Source: Cellulosimicrobium composti (GTDB lineage: Bacteria > Actinomycetota > Actinomycetes > Actinomycetales > Cellulomonadaceae). From it: a stretch of DNA of 57,427 bases. This document shows positions 1 through 8,983 of this stretch, piece by piece. Each line of letters starts with the position of its first letter. Within the stretch, counting starts at the first letter, position 1. The position numbers and the translations under genes were made by a program. The stretch lies in the NCBI RefSeq assembly GCF_009711085.1, contig NZ_WMKA01000023.1:1-57427 (forward strand), in the 5' to 3' direction. The notes beneath the pieces were generated by a model. It made no database searches. It saw nothing but the letters and a program-made list of their open reading frames with translations, and had not been told where the DNA came from.

Positions 1-113
1 AGATGCACCCGCACGCGACGGTGCTGGTCGACGACGCGGCGGCCTCGCGTCTGCAGCTCGCGGACTATTACCGCCAGACGTACGCGTCCAAGCCCGACTG
101 GCAGGGCCTGTAG
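1..113 (+). CDS. C-terminal end of an unrecognised protein (5' part outside window)
   Basis: An open frame runs from the window edge to a TAG stop at 111-113 and encodes about 37 residues ending in DYYRQTYASKPDWQGL. Codon use is GC-rich at third positions and a strong terminator hairpin follows 40 bp later, so this is probably the tail of a real gene on the plus strand. An ATG lies at base 3, but a start there would leave only a 36-residue peptide, so a longer gene entering from the left is more likely. The fragment is too short to assign a family. Confidence 0.55.
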   Translation, partial: MHPHATVLVDDAAASRLQLADYYRQTYASKPDWQGL

Positions 114-152
114 GCGCCCTTCTTCTCGCGGGTCCTCCCGCGACGCACAGCC

Positions 153-205
153 GCCCGCCGACGCGCGGTCCACGCCCCTGGGCCGCGCGTCGGCGGGCTC
201 TTTCC
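153..205 (+). terminator. Intrinsic terminator hairpin
   Basis: A perfect 16-bp inverted repeat (153-168 with 183-198) encloses a 14-nt loop and is followed by CTCTTT. It separates the upstream partial gene from the DUF3039 gene. Confidence 0.75.
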
Positions 206-340
206 GTGCCCGCGCCGGGGCGCGCGGAGGGCGACGAGCGGGCGGCACCCGCCCGAAAGGGGGCGCAGATCGAGCCTCTGGGGCCGGGCGGACGTGGCCG
301 ACGCCTCACGCGCGCACGGCCGGGTGTCGGCGTCGCGACG

Positions 341-346
341 TAGACT
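341..346 (+). promoter_or_regulatory. -10 box TAGACT of a leaderless promoter for DUF3039
   Basis: TAGACT lies 7 nt before the ATG at 354, so transcription would begin at or next to the start codon. The same TANNNT plus 6-7 nt arrangement recurs before many genes here. No clear -35 is visible. Confidence 0.6.
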
Positions 347-353
347 GCACCCC

Positions 354-689
354 ATGACCGAACTCCGTGCGAGCACCGCCCCCGGGGGTCCCGAGGACCC
401 GTTCCGGAACCCTGCGACCGAGCCGACGACCGGCACGTCGACCGGGGTGCTCGAGCGCGAGGAGACGCGCGAGCAGACCGAGCCGGGCGACCACGAGCGC
501 TTCGCGCACTACGTGCGCAAGGAGAAGATCATGGAGTCGGCGCTGTCCGGCAAGCCCGTGATCGCGCTGTGCGGCAAGGTGTGGGTCCCGGGTCGCGACC
601 CGAACAAGTTCCCCGTGTGCCCCACGTGCAAGGAGATCTACGACGGTCTGCGGGACCCGCAGGACGGCGAGGGTGACTCCGGCAAGTGA
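354..689 (+). CDS. DUF3039 family protein
   Basis: Small (111 aa) protein of the actinobacterial DUF3039 family, function unknown. The N-terminal 60 residues are polar and disordered-looking. The conserved C-terminal half contains FAHYVRKEKIMESA, then ALCGKVWVPGRDP and CPTCKEIY, whose three cysteines could bind zinc. A GTG at 294 would extend it by 20 residues, but the -10 box TAGACT 7 nt before the ATG at 354 supports the shorter leaderless form. Its stop overlaps the start of the helicase gene by 4 bp, so the two are probably co-transcribed, a pairing common in actinobacteria. The family call is confident; any role is not known from the sequence. Confidence 0.88.
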   Translation: MTELRASTAPGGPEDPFRNPATEPTTGTSTGVLEREETREQTEPGDHERFAHYVRKEKIMESALSGKPVIALCGKVWVPGRDPNKFPVCPTCKEIYDGLRDPQDGEGDSGK

Positions 690-2539
690 GCGGGGAGCAC
701 CACTCGACGTCCACCGGTCACTCCGCCCCCGACTCCCGTAGCAGGACCAGCCCGCCCGCGCCGCAGAGCCCCTCGTCGGCTGCGGCGTCGCACCTGTCGC
801 CCGCGTTCCCGCGCCGTGCCCCGTGGGGCTCGGCGTCGAAGCTGCGCGCCTGGCAGGCGGAGGCGCTCGAGCTGTACCGCACGCGCGCGCCGCGCGATTT
901 TCTCGCCGTGGCGACGCCGGGCGCCGGCAAGACGACGTTCGCGCTGCGGGTCGCGACCGAGCTGCTGGAGCAGGGCGTGGTGCGGCGTGTGACGGTCGTC
1001 GCGCCGACCGAGCACCTCAAGCACCAGTGGGCGGACGCGGCGGCGCGCGTCGGCATCCGGATCGACCCGAACTTCCGCAACAGCCAGGGCCGGCACGGCG
1101 CGCACTACGACGGCGTCGCGCTCACCTACGCGCAGATCGCCGCGAAGCCGGCGCTGCACGCGGCGCGCACGACCGCCGACCGCACGCTCGTCATCCTCGA
1201 CGAGGTACACCACGGCGGTGACGCGCTGTCGTGGGGCGACGCCGTGCGCGAGGCGTTCGAGGACGCGACCCGGCGCCTGGCTCTCACCGGCACGCCCTTC
1301 CGCTCGGACACGGCCGCGATCCCGTTCGTCGAGTACGAGCGCGGGCCGGACGGCATCCGGCGGTCGCGCGCCGACTACACGTACGGCTACGGCGACGCGC
1401 TGCGCGACCACGTCGTGCGCCCGGTCCTGTTCCTGTCCTACTCGGGGAACATGCGCTGGCGCACGAAGTCGGGCGACGAGGTGAGCGCGCGTCTCGGCGA
1501 GGCGCTCACGAAGGACATGACGGGGCAGGCGTGGCGGACCGCGCTCGACCCGAACGGCGAGTGGATCCCGTCGGTGCTCGCGGCGGCGGACAAGCGGCTC
1601 ACGGAGGTGCGGCGCGCCATCCCGGACGCGGGCGGCCTCGTCATCGCGACCGACCAGACGGACGCGCGCGCCTACGCCGGCCACCTCGCGCGCATCACCG
1701 GCGAGTCGCCCACGGTCGTGCTCTCCGACGACGACGGCGCGAGCAGCCGCATCGAGGAGTTCTCCGACGGCGACGGGCGCTGGATGGTCGCGGTCCGCAT
1801 GGTGTCGGAGGGCGTGGACGTCCCGCGGCTCGCCGTCGGCGTGTACGCGACCTCGACCGCGACGCCGCTGTTCTTCGCGCAGGCCGTCGGGCGCTTCGTC
1901 CGTGCGCGCCGCCGGGGCGAGACGGCGTCGGTCTTCCTGCCGAGCGTGCCGCACCTGCTGGAGCTCGCGAACGGGCTCGAGATCGAGCGCGACCACGCGC
2001 TCGACCGGCCGCTGACCGCCGAGGAGCAGGGCGAGGGGTTCAACCCCGAGGACGCGCTCCTGGCGGAGGCGAACCGCGAGGAGAAGGCGTCGGGGGAGCT
2101 CGTCCAGGGCTCGTTCGAGGCGCTCGAGGCGCAGGCGTCGTTCGACCGCGTCCTCTTCGACGGCGGCGAGTTCGGCACGGGGGCGGACGTCGGCTCGGAC
2201 GAGGAGCTCGACTTCCTCGGGCTCCCGGGGCTGCTCGACGCCGACCAGGTGACCACGCTGCTGCGCCAGCGCCAGGCGGACCAGATGAGCCAGCGCTCGA
2301 GGAGCGCACGGTCCGCGGAGCAGGAGCGTGCGGAGATGGACCACCGCCGCGCGGCCGAGCTGCGCAAGGAGCTCCAGCAGCTCGTCTCGGCGTGGGCGCG
2401 GCGCAGCGGGCAGCCGCACGGCTCGGTGCACAACGAGCTGCGACGCCGGTGCGGCGGCCCCGAGGTGCCGCTCGCGACGGTCGAGCAGCTCGACGCGCGC
2501 GTCGCGACCGTGCGCGGCTGGTTCGTCGGCAAGCGCTAG
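686..2539 (+). CDS. DEAD/DEAH-box superfamily 2 helicase
   Basis: A 617-aa SF2 helicase or translocase. After a disordered 45-residue N-terminus, the Walker A motif is ATPGAGKTT (76-84), motif II is the DEVH variant (172-175) and motif III is LTGTPFRSD. The second RecA-like domain contains VRMVSEGVDVPR and ends in motif VI, QAVGRFVRARRRG. The last 200 residues are acidic and helical with no recognised domain. The GTG start overlaps the DUF3039 stop (GTGA). Such stand-alone type III restriction-like helicases next to DUF3039 are a conserved actinobacterial pair and probably act on nucleic acid, but the substrate is unknown. No nuclease or methylase lies nearby, so this is not an evident restriction system. 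Confidence 0.88.
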   Translation: MSGEHHSTSTGHSAPDSRSRTSPPAPQSPSSAAASHLSPAFPRRAPWGSASKLRAWQAEALELYRTRAPRDFLAVATPGAGKTTFALRVATELLEQGVVRRVTVVAPTEHLKHQWADAAARVGIRIDPNFRNSQGRHGAHYDGVALTYAQIAAKPALHAARTTADRTLVILDEVHHGGDALSWGDAVREAFEDATRRLALTGTPFRSDTAAIPFVEYERGPDGIRRSRADYTYGYGDALRDHVVRPVLFLSYSGNMRWRTKSGDEVSARLGEALTKDMTGQAWRTALDPNGEWIPSVLAAADKRLTEVRRAIPDAGGLVIATDQTDARAYAGHLARITGESPTVVLSDDDGASSRIEEFSDGDGRWMVAVRMVSEGVDVPRLAVGVYATSTATPLFFAQAVGRFVRARRRGETASVFLPSVPHLLELANGLEIERDHALDRPLTAEEQGEGFNPEDALLAEANREEKASGELVQGSFEALEAQASFDRVLFDGGEFGTGADVGSDEELDFLGLPGLLDADQVTTLLRQRQADQMSQRSRSARSAEQERAEMDHRRAAELRKELQQLVSAWARRSGQPHGSVHNELRRRCGGPEVPLATVEQLDARVATVRGWFVGKR

Positions 2540-2637
2540 ACGCCCACCGCCCGGTGCGGCGGCACGACGGGGCACGACGGACGTCGGTCAGCCCGGCCCG
2601 ACCGACGGCCGGGCGGCCCCGAGCCCGCGCGAGCCGC

Positions 2638-4053
2638 TCAGGGGAGCGTGTGCACGACCGTGGGGATGGCGGGGTCGCCGGCGGAGAGACGCCGCGCGCC
2701 GCGCGGGAGCTCCGCACGGGCCTCGCGGTGGCGGTGCGCGGCGTTCTGCACGCCGTACGAGCCGACCCACCGCGAGTCGACGGCGCCGTCGACGACGAGC
2801 GGCACCTGGAGGCGGCGCAGGTCGCCGTCGTCGGGCTCCCACTCCTGGACGGCGAGGTCGGCGCCGGTCACGACGACCTCCTCGACCGCGCGCCCGTCGG
2901 CGTCGTAGCGGCGAGCGGCGCACTTGCGGCCGCCCGTGCTCGTCTTGGCGGTGGACGCCTTGGCGACCGGCTGGAGCACTCCCGAGGAGTCGGCGCGCGC
3001 GACGAGCTTGTAGACCATCCCGCACGTGGGAGCGCCCGAGCCGGTGACGAGCGACGTGCCGACGCCGTACGAGTCGACGGGCGCGGCGGCCAGCGACGCG
3101 ATGGCGTACTCGTCGAGGTCGGACGTCACGGTGATCTTCGTGTCGTGGGCGCCGAGCGAGTCGAGCTGACGGCGCACCTCGACGGCGAGGACGCCCAGGT
3201 CGCCCGAGTCGAGGCGCACGGCGCCGAGCCGTCCGCCGGCGGCGCGGACCGCGTTCTGCACGCCCTTGCGCACGTCGTAGGTGTCGACGAGGAGCGTGGT
3301 CCCGGGCCCGAGCGAGGCGACCTGCGACGCGAACGCCGACTCCTCGTCGTCGTGCAGGAGCGTGAAGGCGTGGGCGGCGGTGCCGATCGTCGTCAGGCCG
3401 TAGCGGCGGCCCGCCTCGAGGTTCGACGTCCCCGCGAACCCGCCCACGACGGCCGCGCGGGCCGCGGCGACGGCCGCGTGCTCGTGCGCGCGCCGCGCGC
3501 CCATCTCCAGGCACGGCCGCTCGACGGCGGCGCTCGTCATGCGCGACGCGGCGGACGCGACCGCGGAGTCGTAGTTGAGGATCGACAGCACGAGCGTCTC
3601 GAGCAGCACGGCCTCGGCGAACGTGCCCTCGACGGTCATGACGGGGGACTGCGGGAAGAAGACCTCGCCCTCGGGGTACCCGGTGATCGAGCCCGTGAAC
3701 CGGTAGTCGGCGAGGAACTCGAGCGTGCGCTCGTCCACGACGTCCTGCGACCGCAGCCAGTCGAGCTCCGCGGTCGAGAAGCGGAACGACGCGAGCGCCT
3801 CGAGGACGCGGCCCGTGCCGGCGAGGACCCCGTACCGCCGGCCCGGGGGCAGACGGCGCGTGAAGACCTCGAACAGGCAGTGCCGCTCGGCGGTGCCGTC
3901 CGCGAGCGCGGCCTGGAGCATCGTCAGCTCGTACCGGTCCGTGAGGAGCGCGGTCGACGCCGACGGCCAGTAGGGCGGGCGCGGGGGGGAGGTGAGGCGG
4001 GCAGCGCTGTCGGCGGCGAGAGGGGCGACGCTGCCCGGGTCGGCGATGCTCAT
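2638..4053 (-). CDS. pncB: Nicotinate phosphoribosyltransferase
   Basis: Converts nicotinate plus PRPP to nicotinate mononucleotide, using ATP, in the NAD salvage (Preiss-Handler) pathway in the cytoplasm. The 471-aa product has the N-terminal LLTDRYELTMLQA signature, FSTAELDWLRSQ, the internal GTSNLEAGRRYGL and GTAAHAF segments containing the conserved His, and VRLDSGDL in the phosphate-binding half. A GTG three codons upstream is possible, but the ATG at 4053 lies 7 nt after a TACCGT -10 box (4061-4066 on the plus strand), fitting leaderless expression. It is divergent from clpS. The last 30 residues are a basic, variable tail. Confidence 0.94.
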   Translation of the reverse strand: MSIADPGSVAPLAADSAARLTSPPRPPYWPSASTALLTDRYELTMLQAALADGTAERHCLFEVFTRRLPPGRRYGVLAGTGRVLEALASFRFSTAELDWLRSQDVVDERTLEFLADYRFTGSITGYPEGEVFFPQSPVMTVEGTFAEAVLLETLVLSILNYDSAVASAASRMTSAAVERPCLEMGARRAHEHAAVAAARAAVVGGFAGTSNLEAGRRYGLTTIGTAAHAFTLLHDDEESAFASQVASLGPGTTLLVDTYDVRKGVQNAVRAAGGRLGAVRLDSGDLGVLAVEVRRQLDSLGAHDTKITVTSDLDEYAIASLAAAPVDSYGVGTSLVTGSGAPTCGMVYKLVARADSSGVLQPVAKASTAKTSTGGRKCAARRYDADGRAVEEVVVTGADLAVQEWEPDDGDLRRLQVPLVVDGAVDSRWVGSYGVQNAAHRHREARAELPRGARRLSAGDPAIPTVVHTLP

Positions 4054-4060
4054 GCGGACC

Positions 4061-4112
4061 ACGGTAGGGCAGCGACGCCCGCCGTGGGTGCTGAGAACTC
4101 CCCGAATACAGT
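4061..4112. promoter_or_regulatory. Divergent leaderless promoters of pncB and clpS
   Basis: TACCGT (minus strand, 4061-4066) is 7 nt before the pncB ATG, and TACAGT (plus strand, 4107-4112) is 6 nt before the clpS GTG. Both match the TANNNT -10 pattern with no room for a Shine-Dalgarno sequence. Confidence 0.6.
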
Positions 4113-4118
4113 GGTGAC

Positions 4119-4454
4119 GTGAGACCTCAGCCGATCTTCACCCGCGCCGGTGGCGCGCGGGCGTCCGTGACCGTGCCCGAGGAGGCGACGCGCGCCGACG
4201 AGGCGGCCCGGCTCGACAGCCCGTGGGCGACCGTCGTGTGGAACGACCCGGTGAACCTCATGAGCTACGTCGCCTACGTGTTCGAGTCCTACTTCGGCTA
4301 CCCGGCGGCGCGCGCGCACGAGCTCATGCTCCAGGTGCACCGGGAGGGGCGCGCCGTCGTCTCGACCGGCGACCGCGAGCGCATGGAGGTCGACGTGCAG
4401 GCGATGCACTCGTTCGGCCTGTGGGCCACGCTGCAGAAGGACGGCGAGCAGTGA
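4119..4454 (+). CDS. clpS: ATP-dependent Clp protease adaptor ClpS
   Basis: Adaptor that hands N-degron substrates to the ClpAP/ClpCP protease. The 111-aa product shows the family core [19 protein letters not shown], with the Asn-Asp-Pro-Val-Asn loop used for N-end residue binding, then a conserved [18 protein letters not shown] helix and [10 protein letters not shown] near the C-terminus. The start is GTG with a TACAGT -10 box 6 nt upstream, so it is likely leaderless. The stop overlaps the next gene (DUF2017) by 4 bp, the usual actinobacterial clpS-DUF2017-murI order. Confidence 0.95.
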   Translation: MRPQPIFTRAGGARASVTVPEEATRADEAARLDSPWATVVWNDPVNLMSYVAYVFESYFGYPAARAHELMLQVHREGRAVVSTGDRERMEVDVQAMHSFGLWATLQKDGEQ

Positions 4455-5131
4455 GGCCGTTCCGCGCCGAGGCGCACGGGTACGTCGCGGAGCTCGAGCC
4501 GTCGGAGCGGATCGTGCTCGCGCAGCTCGCGGGCGACGTCGCGCAGATGCTCCAGGAGGGCGTGCCGGGTCGCGGTCCGGGAGGGGCCGGCCCGGGGGCG
4601 GGCGAGCCCGACGACGCGTGGTCGCCGCCCGGGTGGACCGGCCCGGTCCCGGGCGGGCCCGGTGGTGGTGGGGGAGCGGCGACGCCCCCGCCCGACCCCG
4701 CGGTGCGGCGTCTGCTCCCGGACGCCTCCGACGACGCCGAGGTGGCCGCGGAGTTCCGGCGCTTCACGCAGGACGACCTCGCGGCGCGGAAGGTGGGCCG
4801 GCTCGTGCTGCTCGCGCGCAGCCTCGTGGACCACGAGCCGGCGGGGGCGGCGCCGTACGTCGTGGGCCGGGACGAGGCCGAGGACGTCGCGGCGGCGCTG
4901 ACCGACGTGCGGCTCGTGCTCGCCGAGCGGCTGGGCCTGCGGACCGACGAGCAGGTCGAGGGGCTCTACGACGAGCTGGACCGCGAGGGGGACGACGGCC
5001 CGGACGACGGCGAGGTCGGCGGCGCGCCGCGCCGGTTCCTCGTGAGCGTGTTCCTCCTCACGGGGCTGCTGCAGGAGTCGCTCGTCGACGGGATGCTCGC
5101 GGACCTGCGTGCGGGGCGCGGGCGTCCCTGA
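4451..5131 (+). CDS. DUF2017 family protein
   Basis: A 226-aa protein of DUF2017, a family of unknown function that habitually follows clpS in actinobacteria. It begins [20 protein letters not shown] from the GTG that overlaps the clpS stop (GTGA). A glycine/proline-rich low-complexity stretch (about residues 40-80) interrupts the N-terminal and C-terminal helical parts. The latter includes [20 protein letters not shown] and [23 protein letters not shown]. No catalytic motif is evident. Translational coupling to clpS suggests a link to Clp proteolysis, which is inference. Confidence 0.88.
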   Translation: MRPFRAEAHGYVAELEPSERIVLAQLAGDVAQMLQEGVPGRGPGGAGPGAGEPDDAWSPPGWTGPVPGGPGGGGGAATPPPDPAVRRLLPDASDDAEVAAEFRRFTQDDLAARKVGRLVLLARSLVDHEPAGAAPYVVGRDEAEDVAAALTDVRLVLAERLGLRTDEQVEGLYDELDREGDDGPDDGEVGGAPRRFLVSVFLLTGLLQESLVDGMLADLRAGRGRP

Positions 5132-5244
5132 GCAGCGTGGACCGTCGTCGGGCGCCCGTGCGTCGCGTCGCTGCTGCGGCACCCTGTGGGCGCTGCCACA
5201 GCGGTGCGGCGCGTCCGGGCGCGCCGCGCGCGCGGACGCGCCAG

Positions 5245-5250
5245 TAGGCT
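5245..5250 (+). promoter_or_regulatory. -10 box TAGGCT of a leaderless murI promoter
   Basis: TAGGCT is 7 nt before the GTG at 5258. The 126-bp gap after DUF2017 also holds GC-rich sequence without a clear terminator. Confidence 0.55.
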
Positions 5251-5257
5251 CGGGCGG

Positions 5258-6061
5258 GTGAACGACGCTCCCATCGGGATCTTCGACTCGGGCGTGGGCG
5301 GCCTGACCGTGGCACGCTCGATCCTCGACCAGCTCCCGAACGAGGCCCTCCACTACATCGGGGACACCGCGAACGGGCCCTACGGTCCCAAGCCGCTCGC
5401 GGCCGTCCGGGCGATGGCGCTGGCGATCATGGACCAGCTCGTCGACGACGGCGTGAAGATGCTCGTGATCGCGTGCAACTCGGCGTCGTCGGCGGTGCTG
5501 CGCGACGCGCGCGAGCGGTACACGCAGCGTCACGGGCTCCCTGTGGTCGAGGTGATCCTGCCGGCCGCGCGGCGCGCGGTCGCGGCGACGCGCACGGGCC
5601 GGATCGGGGTCATCGGGACGCGCGCGACGATCACGTCGCGCAGCTACGAGGACGCGTTCGCCGTGACGCCCGGCCTGAGCCTGACGACGCAGGCGTGCCC
5701 CGAGTTCGTGCCGCTCGTCGAGCAGGGCGTCACGTCCGGCCCGGAGGTCCTGGAGGTCGCGCACCGCTACCTCGACCCGGTCAAGGCGGCGGGGGTGGAC
5801 ACGCTCGTGCTCGGCTGCACGCACTACCCGCTGCTGACGGGCGCGATCTCCTACGTCATGGGCGAGGAGGTCACGCTCGTGTCGAGCGCGGAGGAGACCG
5901 CCAAGGACGTGTACCGCACGCTCGTCGCGCACGACCTCGAGCGGTCGCGCGACGCCGGGCCGCCGCGGCACCGGTTCCTCGCGACGGGGAGCGCGGAGCC
6001 GTTCGAGCACCTCGCGCGGCGGTTCCTCGGGCCCGAGGTGCTCAGCGTGGAGGCCCTCTGA
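5258..6061 (+). CDS. murI: Glutamate racemase
   Basis: Makes D-glutamate for peptidoglycan by cofactor-independent racemisation. The 267-aa protein starts [20 protein letters not shown], the MurI N-terminal signature. Both catalytic cysteines are visible: Cys73 in IACNSAS and Cys187 in [10 protein letters not shown], followed by the conserved His. The reading frame is open further upstream, but the GTG at 5258 is where the family homology begins, and a TAGGCT -10 box sits 7 nt before it. The stop overlaps the ATG of the following metallo-hydrolase gene by one base (TGATG), so the two are translationally coupled. Confidence 0.95.
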   Translation: MNDAPIGIFDSGVGGLTVARSILDQLPNEALHYIGDTANGPYGPKPLAAVRAMALAIMDQLVDDGVKMLVIACNSASSAVLRDARERYTQRHGLPVVEVILPAARRAVAATRTGRIGVIGTRATITSRSYEDAFAVTPGLSLTTQACPEFVPLVEQGVTSGPEVLEVAHRYLDPVKAAGVDTLVLGCTHYPLLTGAISYVMGEEVTLVSSAEETAKDVYRTLVAHDLERSRDAGPPRHRFLATGSAEPFEHLARRFLGPEVLSVEAL

Positions 6062-6891
6062 TGCGCCTCGTCACGGTCGGCTGCTCCGGGTCCTTCGCGG
6101 GCCCGGCCTCGCCCGCGTCGTCGTACCTCGTCCAGGTCCCCGCCGCCGAGGCGGCCGCGGCGGGCGCCGAGGCGCGCGACTGGAACGTCGTGCTCGACCT
6201 CGGCAACGGCGCGCTGGGCGCGCTGCAGCGGTTCGTCGACCCGCTCGACGTGGACGCCGTCGCGCTGTCCCACCTGCACCCGGACCACTTCGTCGACGTG
6301 TGCGGGCTGTACGTCTACCTGCGGTACCACCCGGAGCGCGGGTCGGTGCGCACGGGCGTCCCGAGCCGCCTGCGGGTGCTGGGCCCCACCGGGACGGCGG
6401 CCCGGATCGAGGCGGCGTACGGCGCGGAGCCCGGGGACGGCATGGGCGAGGAGCTCGACGTGCGCACGTGGGAGCCGGGCGCCCCGGTGCAGGTCGGGCC
6501 GCTCACGCTCGAGCCGTTCCGCGTCTTCCACCCGGTCGAGGCGTACGGCGTGCGCGTCACGGGCCCGTCGTCGCTGCGCCCGGGCGAGCAGGCCGTGCTC
6601 GCGTACACGGGGGACACCGACGCGTGCGACGGCGTCGTGGACCTCGCGCGCGACGCCGACCTGCTCCTCTCGGAGGCCGCGTTCCACGAGGGCCGGGACG
6701 ACGGCGTCGAGCGGGGCATCCACCTCACGGGCCGCCGGGCGGGCGAGGTCGCGACGGCCGCGGGGGCGCGCCGCCTCGTCCTCACGCACCTGCCGGCGTG
6801 GAACGACCCGCAGCGCTCGCTCGCCGAGGCGCGCGAGGTCTACGACGGCCCGCTCGACGTCGCGAGCACGGGCGCGGTCTTCGACGTCTGA
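6061..6891 (+). CDS. Metallo-beta-lactamase fold hydrolase (RNase Z/PhnP-like)
   Basis: A 276-aa binuclear zinc hydrolase fold. It opens with [22 protein letters not shown], then carries the HLHPDHF motif (HxHxDH) near residue 72, the later metal-ligand His in [16 protein letters not shown] as the bridging Asp strand and the final LTHLPAW histidine. This arrangement matches the RNase Z-like/cyclic phosphodiesterase branch that commonly follows murI in actinobacteria. The substrate is unknown; RNA 3' processing, cyclic nucleotide or phosphonate hydrolysis are all possible. It is coupled to murI by a 1-bp overlap and followed 40 bp later by rph, which has its own promoter. Confidence 0.88.
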   Translation: MRLVTVGCSGSFAGPASPASSYLVQVPAAEAAAAGAEARDWNVVLDLGNGALGALQRFVDPLDVDAVALSHLHPDHFVDVCGLYVYLRYHPERGSVRTGVPSRLRVLGPTGTAARIEAAYGAEPGDGMGEELDVRTWEPGAPVQVGPLTLEPFRVFHPVEAYGVRVTGPSSLRPGEQAVLAYTGDTDACDGVVDLARDADLLLSEAAFHEGRDDGVERGIHLTGRRAGEVATAAGARRLVLTHLPAWNDPQRSLAEAREVYDGPLDVASTGAVFDV

Positions 6892-6918
6892 CCGCGCTCG
6901 GCGGACGGGGGCGGTCGG

Positions 6919-6924
6919 TAGGGT
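6919..6924 (+). promoter_or_regulatory. -10 box TAGGGT of a leaderless rph promoter
   Basis: TAGGGT ends 7 nt before the ATG at 6932. Confidence 0.6.
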
Positions 6925-6931
6925 TGGCGCC

Positions 6932-7702
6932 ATGACCACCCCTGACTCCTCCGGCACCTCCGCGGCCGTCGTGCGCGCCGACGGCCGCACGCCCGACCAG
7001 CTCCGCCCCGTGACCATCACCCGCCACTGGCTCGACCAGGCCGAGGGCAGCGTGCTCGTCGAGTTCGGGCGCACGCGCGTGCTGTGCGCGGCGTCGTTCA
7101 CGGAGGGCGTGCCGCGCTGGCGCAAGGGGTCGGGCGAGGGCTGGGTCACGGCCGAGTACGCGATGCTGCCGCGCGCGACGAACGAGCGCAGCCAGCGCGA
7201 GTCCGTGAAGGGCAAGATCGGCGGGCGCACGCACGAGATCTCGCGCCTCATCGGCCGGTCCCTGCGCGCGATCATCGACGTCTCCGCGCTCGGCGAGAAC
7301 ACCATCGTGCTCGACTGCGACGTCCTGCAGGCCGACGGCGGCACGCGCACCGCCGCGATCACGGGCGCCTACGTGGCGCTCGCCGACGCCGTCGCGTGGG
7401 GCCAGCGGCACGGGCACGTCAAGGGCGGCAAGCCCGTCCTCACGGACTCGGTCGCGGCCGTGAGCGTGGGGATCATCGACGGCACCCCGATGCTCGACCT
7501 CCCGTACGTCGAGGACGTGCGCGCCGAGACGGACATGAACGTCGTGGTCACCGGGTCGGGCACGTTCGTCGAGGTGCAGGGCACGGCCGAGCACGCGCCG
7601 TTCGACCGCGCCGAGCTCGACGCGCTGCTCGACCTCGCGGTCGCGGGCACGGCGGACCTCGCCGCGATCCAGCGCGCCGCGCTCGCGCAGGACGCCCGGT
7701 GA
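6932..7702 (+). CDS. rph: Ribonuclease PH
   Basis: Phosphorolytic 3'-5' exoribonuclease that trims tRNA 3' ends. The 256-aa product has the family start [34 protein letters not shown], the arginine-rich [33 protein letters not shown] segment (phosphate and tRNA contacts, shown by pieces [10 protein letters not shown] and GGRTHEIS), and [17 protein letters not shown] carrying the catalytic Asp. The C-terminal extension is of normal length. It overlaps rdgB by 4 bp (GTGA), the usual rph-rdgB arrangement. Confidence 0.95.
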   Translation: MTTPDSSGTSAAVVRADGRTPDQLRPVTITRHWLDQAEGSVLVEFGRTRVLCAASFTEGVPRWRKGSGEGWVTAEYAMLPRATNERSQRESVKGKIGGRTHEISRLIGRSLRAIIDVSALGENTIVLDCDVLQADGGTRTAAITGAYVALADAVAWGQRHGHVKGGKPVLTDSVAAVSVGIIDGTPMLDLPYVEDVRAETDMNVVVTGSGTFVEVQGTAEHAPFDRAELDALLDLAVAGTADLAAIQRAALAQDAR

Positions 7703-8394
7703 GCGACGCCGTCGCGGGCGCGGGCGGGAGCGGCGTCGTCGTGCCCGACGGCGCGCGCCTCGTCCTCGCGACGCACAACCGGGGCAAGATCGCCGAGCTG
7801 CGCGCGATCCTCGCGGCCGAGCTCGACGCGCACCCGGGTCTCGAGCTCGCGCCCGGGGCGATCGTCGGCGCGAGCGACGTCGGGGCGCCCGAGCCGGTCG
7901 AGGACGGCGTGACGTTCGCCGAGAACGCGCTCCTCAAGGCGCGCGCGCTCGTCGCCGCGACCGGTCTGCCCGCCGTGGCGGACGACTCGGGTCTCGCCGT
8001 GGACGTGCTGGGCGGTGCGCCGGGCATCTTCTCCGCGCGCTGGGCGGGGCGCCACGGCGACGACGTCGCGAACCTCGAGCTCCTGCTGGCCCAGCTCGCG
8101 GACGTGCGCGCCGAGCACCGCGCGGCCGGGTTCGTGTGCGCGGCGGCGCTCGTCGCGCCGGACGGCACCGAGGTCGTGCGCACGGGCGAGATGCGCGGGA
8201 CGCTGCTCACCGCGCCGCGCGGCACGAACGGGTTCGGCTACGACCCGATCCTGCTGCCCGACGAGCAGCCGGGCGACGGGACGAGCCGGTCCGCCGCCGA
8301 GCTGAGCCCGGCCGAGAAGAACGCCATCAGTCACCGCGGCAAGGCGTTCCGCGCGCTCGCGCCCGACGTCGTGGCCGTCCTCGGCGCACGCTAG
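7699..8394 (+). CDS. rdgB: dITP/XTP pyrophosphatase (RdgB/HAM1 family)
   Basis: House-cleaning enzyme that hydrolyses non-canonical purine nucleoside triphosphates such as dITP and XTP to monophosphates, protecting DNA. The 231-aa protein carries [18 protein letters not shown] (the S/T-x-N-x-x-K phosphate-binding motif), [19 protein letters not shown], the [10 protein letters not shown] catalytic acidic motif, [24 protein letters not shown] and ISHRGKAF. A 17-residue glycine-rich N-terminal extension precedes the core. The start GTG overlaps the rph stop. Confidence 0.94.
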   Translation: MSDAVAGAGGSGVVVPDGARLVLATHNRGKIAELRAILAAELDAHPGLELAPGAIVGASDVGAPEPVEDGVTFAENALLKARALVAATGLPAVADDSGLAVDVLGGAPGIFSARWAGRHGDDVANLELLLAQLADVRAEHRAAGFVCAAALVAPDGTEVVRTGEMRGTLLTAPRGTNGFGYDPILLPDEQPGDGTSRSAAELSPAEKNAISHRGKAFRALAPDVVAVLGAR

Positions 8395-8446
8395 GGGACG
8401 CGCGACAGGGGAGCGGGGCGGTGACGCGCGCGCCCGCCCGGTCCCG

Positions 8447-8905
8447 TCAGCGGGACGGGCGGACGCCGTCGCGCGGGGCGCGGCCCGCGAGCTCCGCGGC
8501 CCGGCGGCGCCGCTCGGCGGGCCGGAGCACGCCGACGAGCGCGACGACGCCCCGCCAGCCGAGCATCGTCACGGCGAGGAAGCCGAACGACACGACCTGG
8601 AAGGCCGGCGCGACGCCCTGCCCCGTGAGGACCCGCAGGAGCACCCCGAGCGCCCACGCGCAGCCCCACACCACGACGCCCGTCGGCCACGGCCGTGCGG
8701 GGTGCCGCCACGCACGCGTGACGAGCCAGCCGACCGCGGCTCCCGCCGCGAACGGCCACGCGACGACGAGCAGCCGCGCCGCGCCCTCGTCGGCCGCGTG
8801 CGTCGCGAGACCGCCGCTCGCGAGCGCGAGGACGCATGCGGCGTCGGCGAGTGCGGCGAGGGCGACGGCCGCGGGGCGCGCGCGGCCCGCAGGGGCGGGG
8901 CTCAT
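8447..8905 (-). CDS. DUF3054 family membrane protein
   Basis: A 152-aa protein with four predicted transmembrane segments, about residues 13-33, 46-64, 75-94 and 104-124 in the form starting MSPAPAGR. It fits the actinobacterial DUF3054 family by size, topology and the segment GWLVTRAWRHPARPWPTGV. The longer frame from 8965 is unlikely, since a TAGCGT -10 box sits 7 nt before the ATG at 8905. It converges with rdgB, with 52 bp between the stops. Function unknown. Confidence 0.82.
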   Translation of the reverse strand: MSPAPAGRARPAAVALAALADAACVLALASGGLATHAADEGAARLLVVAWPFAAGAAVGWLVTRAWRHPARPWPTGVVVWGCAWALGVLLRVLTGQGVAPAFQVVSFGFLAVTMLGWRGVVALVGVLRPAERRRRAAELAGRAPRDGVRPSR

Positions 8906-8983
8906 GCCGTCGACGCTACCGCCTGCCGAGGTCCGCCACGGCCGCGCCGACGTGGCGTGCGACACCCCTCACAGACAGCCCAA

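Noticed and set aside
686-2539. Restriction or phage-defence helicase
   Set aside because: The helicase resembles type III restriction helicases, but there is no methylase, nuclease or mobile context, and the DUF3039 pairing is a conserved actinobacterial arrangement.
638-2575. Long open frame opposite the helicase gene
   Set aside because: It is an antisense shadow caused by high GC content; the product is Arg/Ala/Val-rich without domains, while the plus-strand frame has full helicase motifs.
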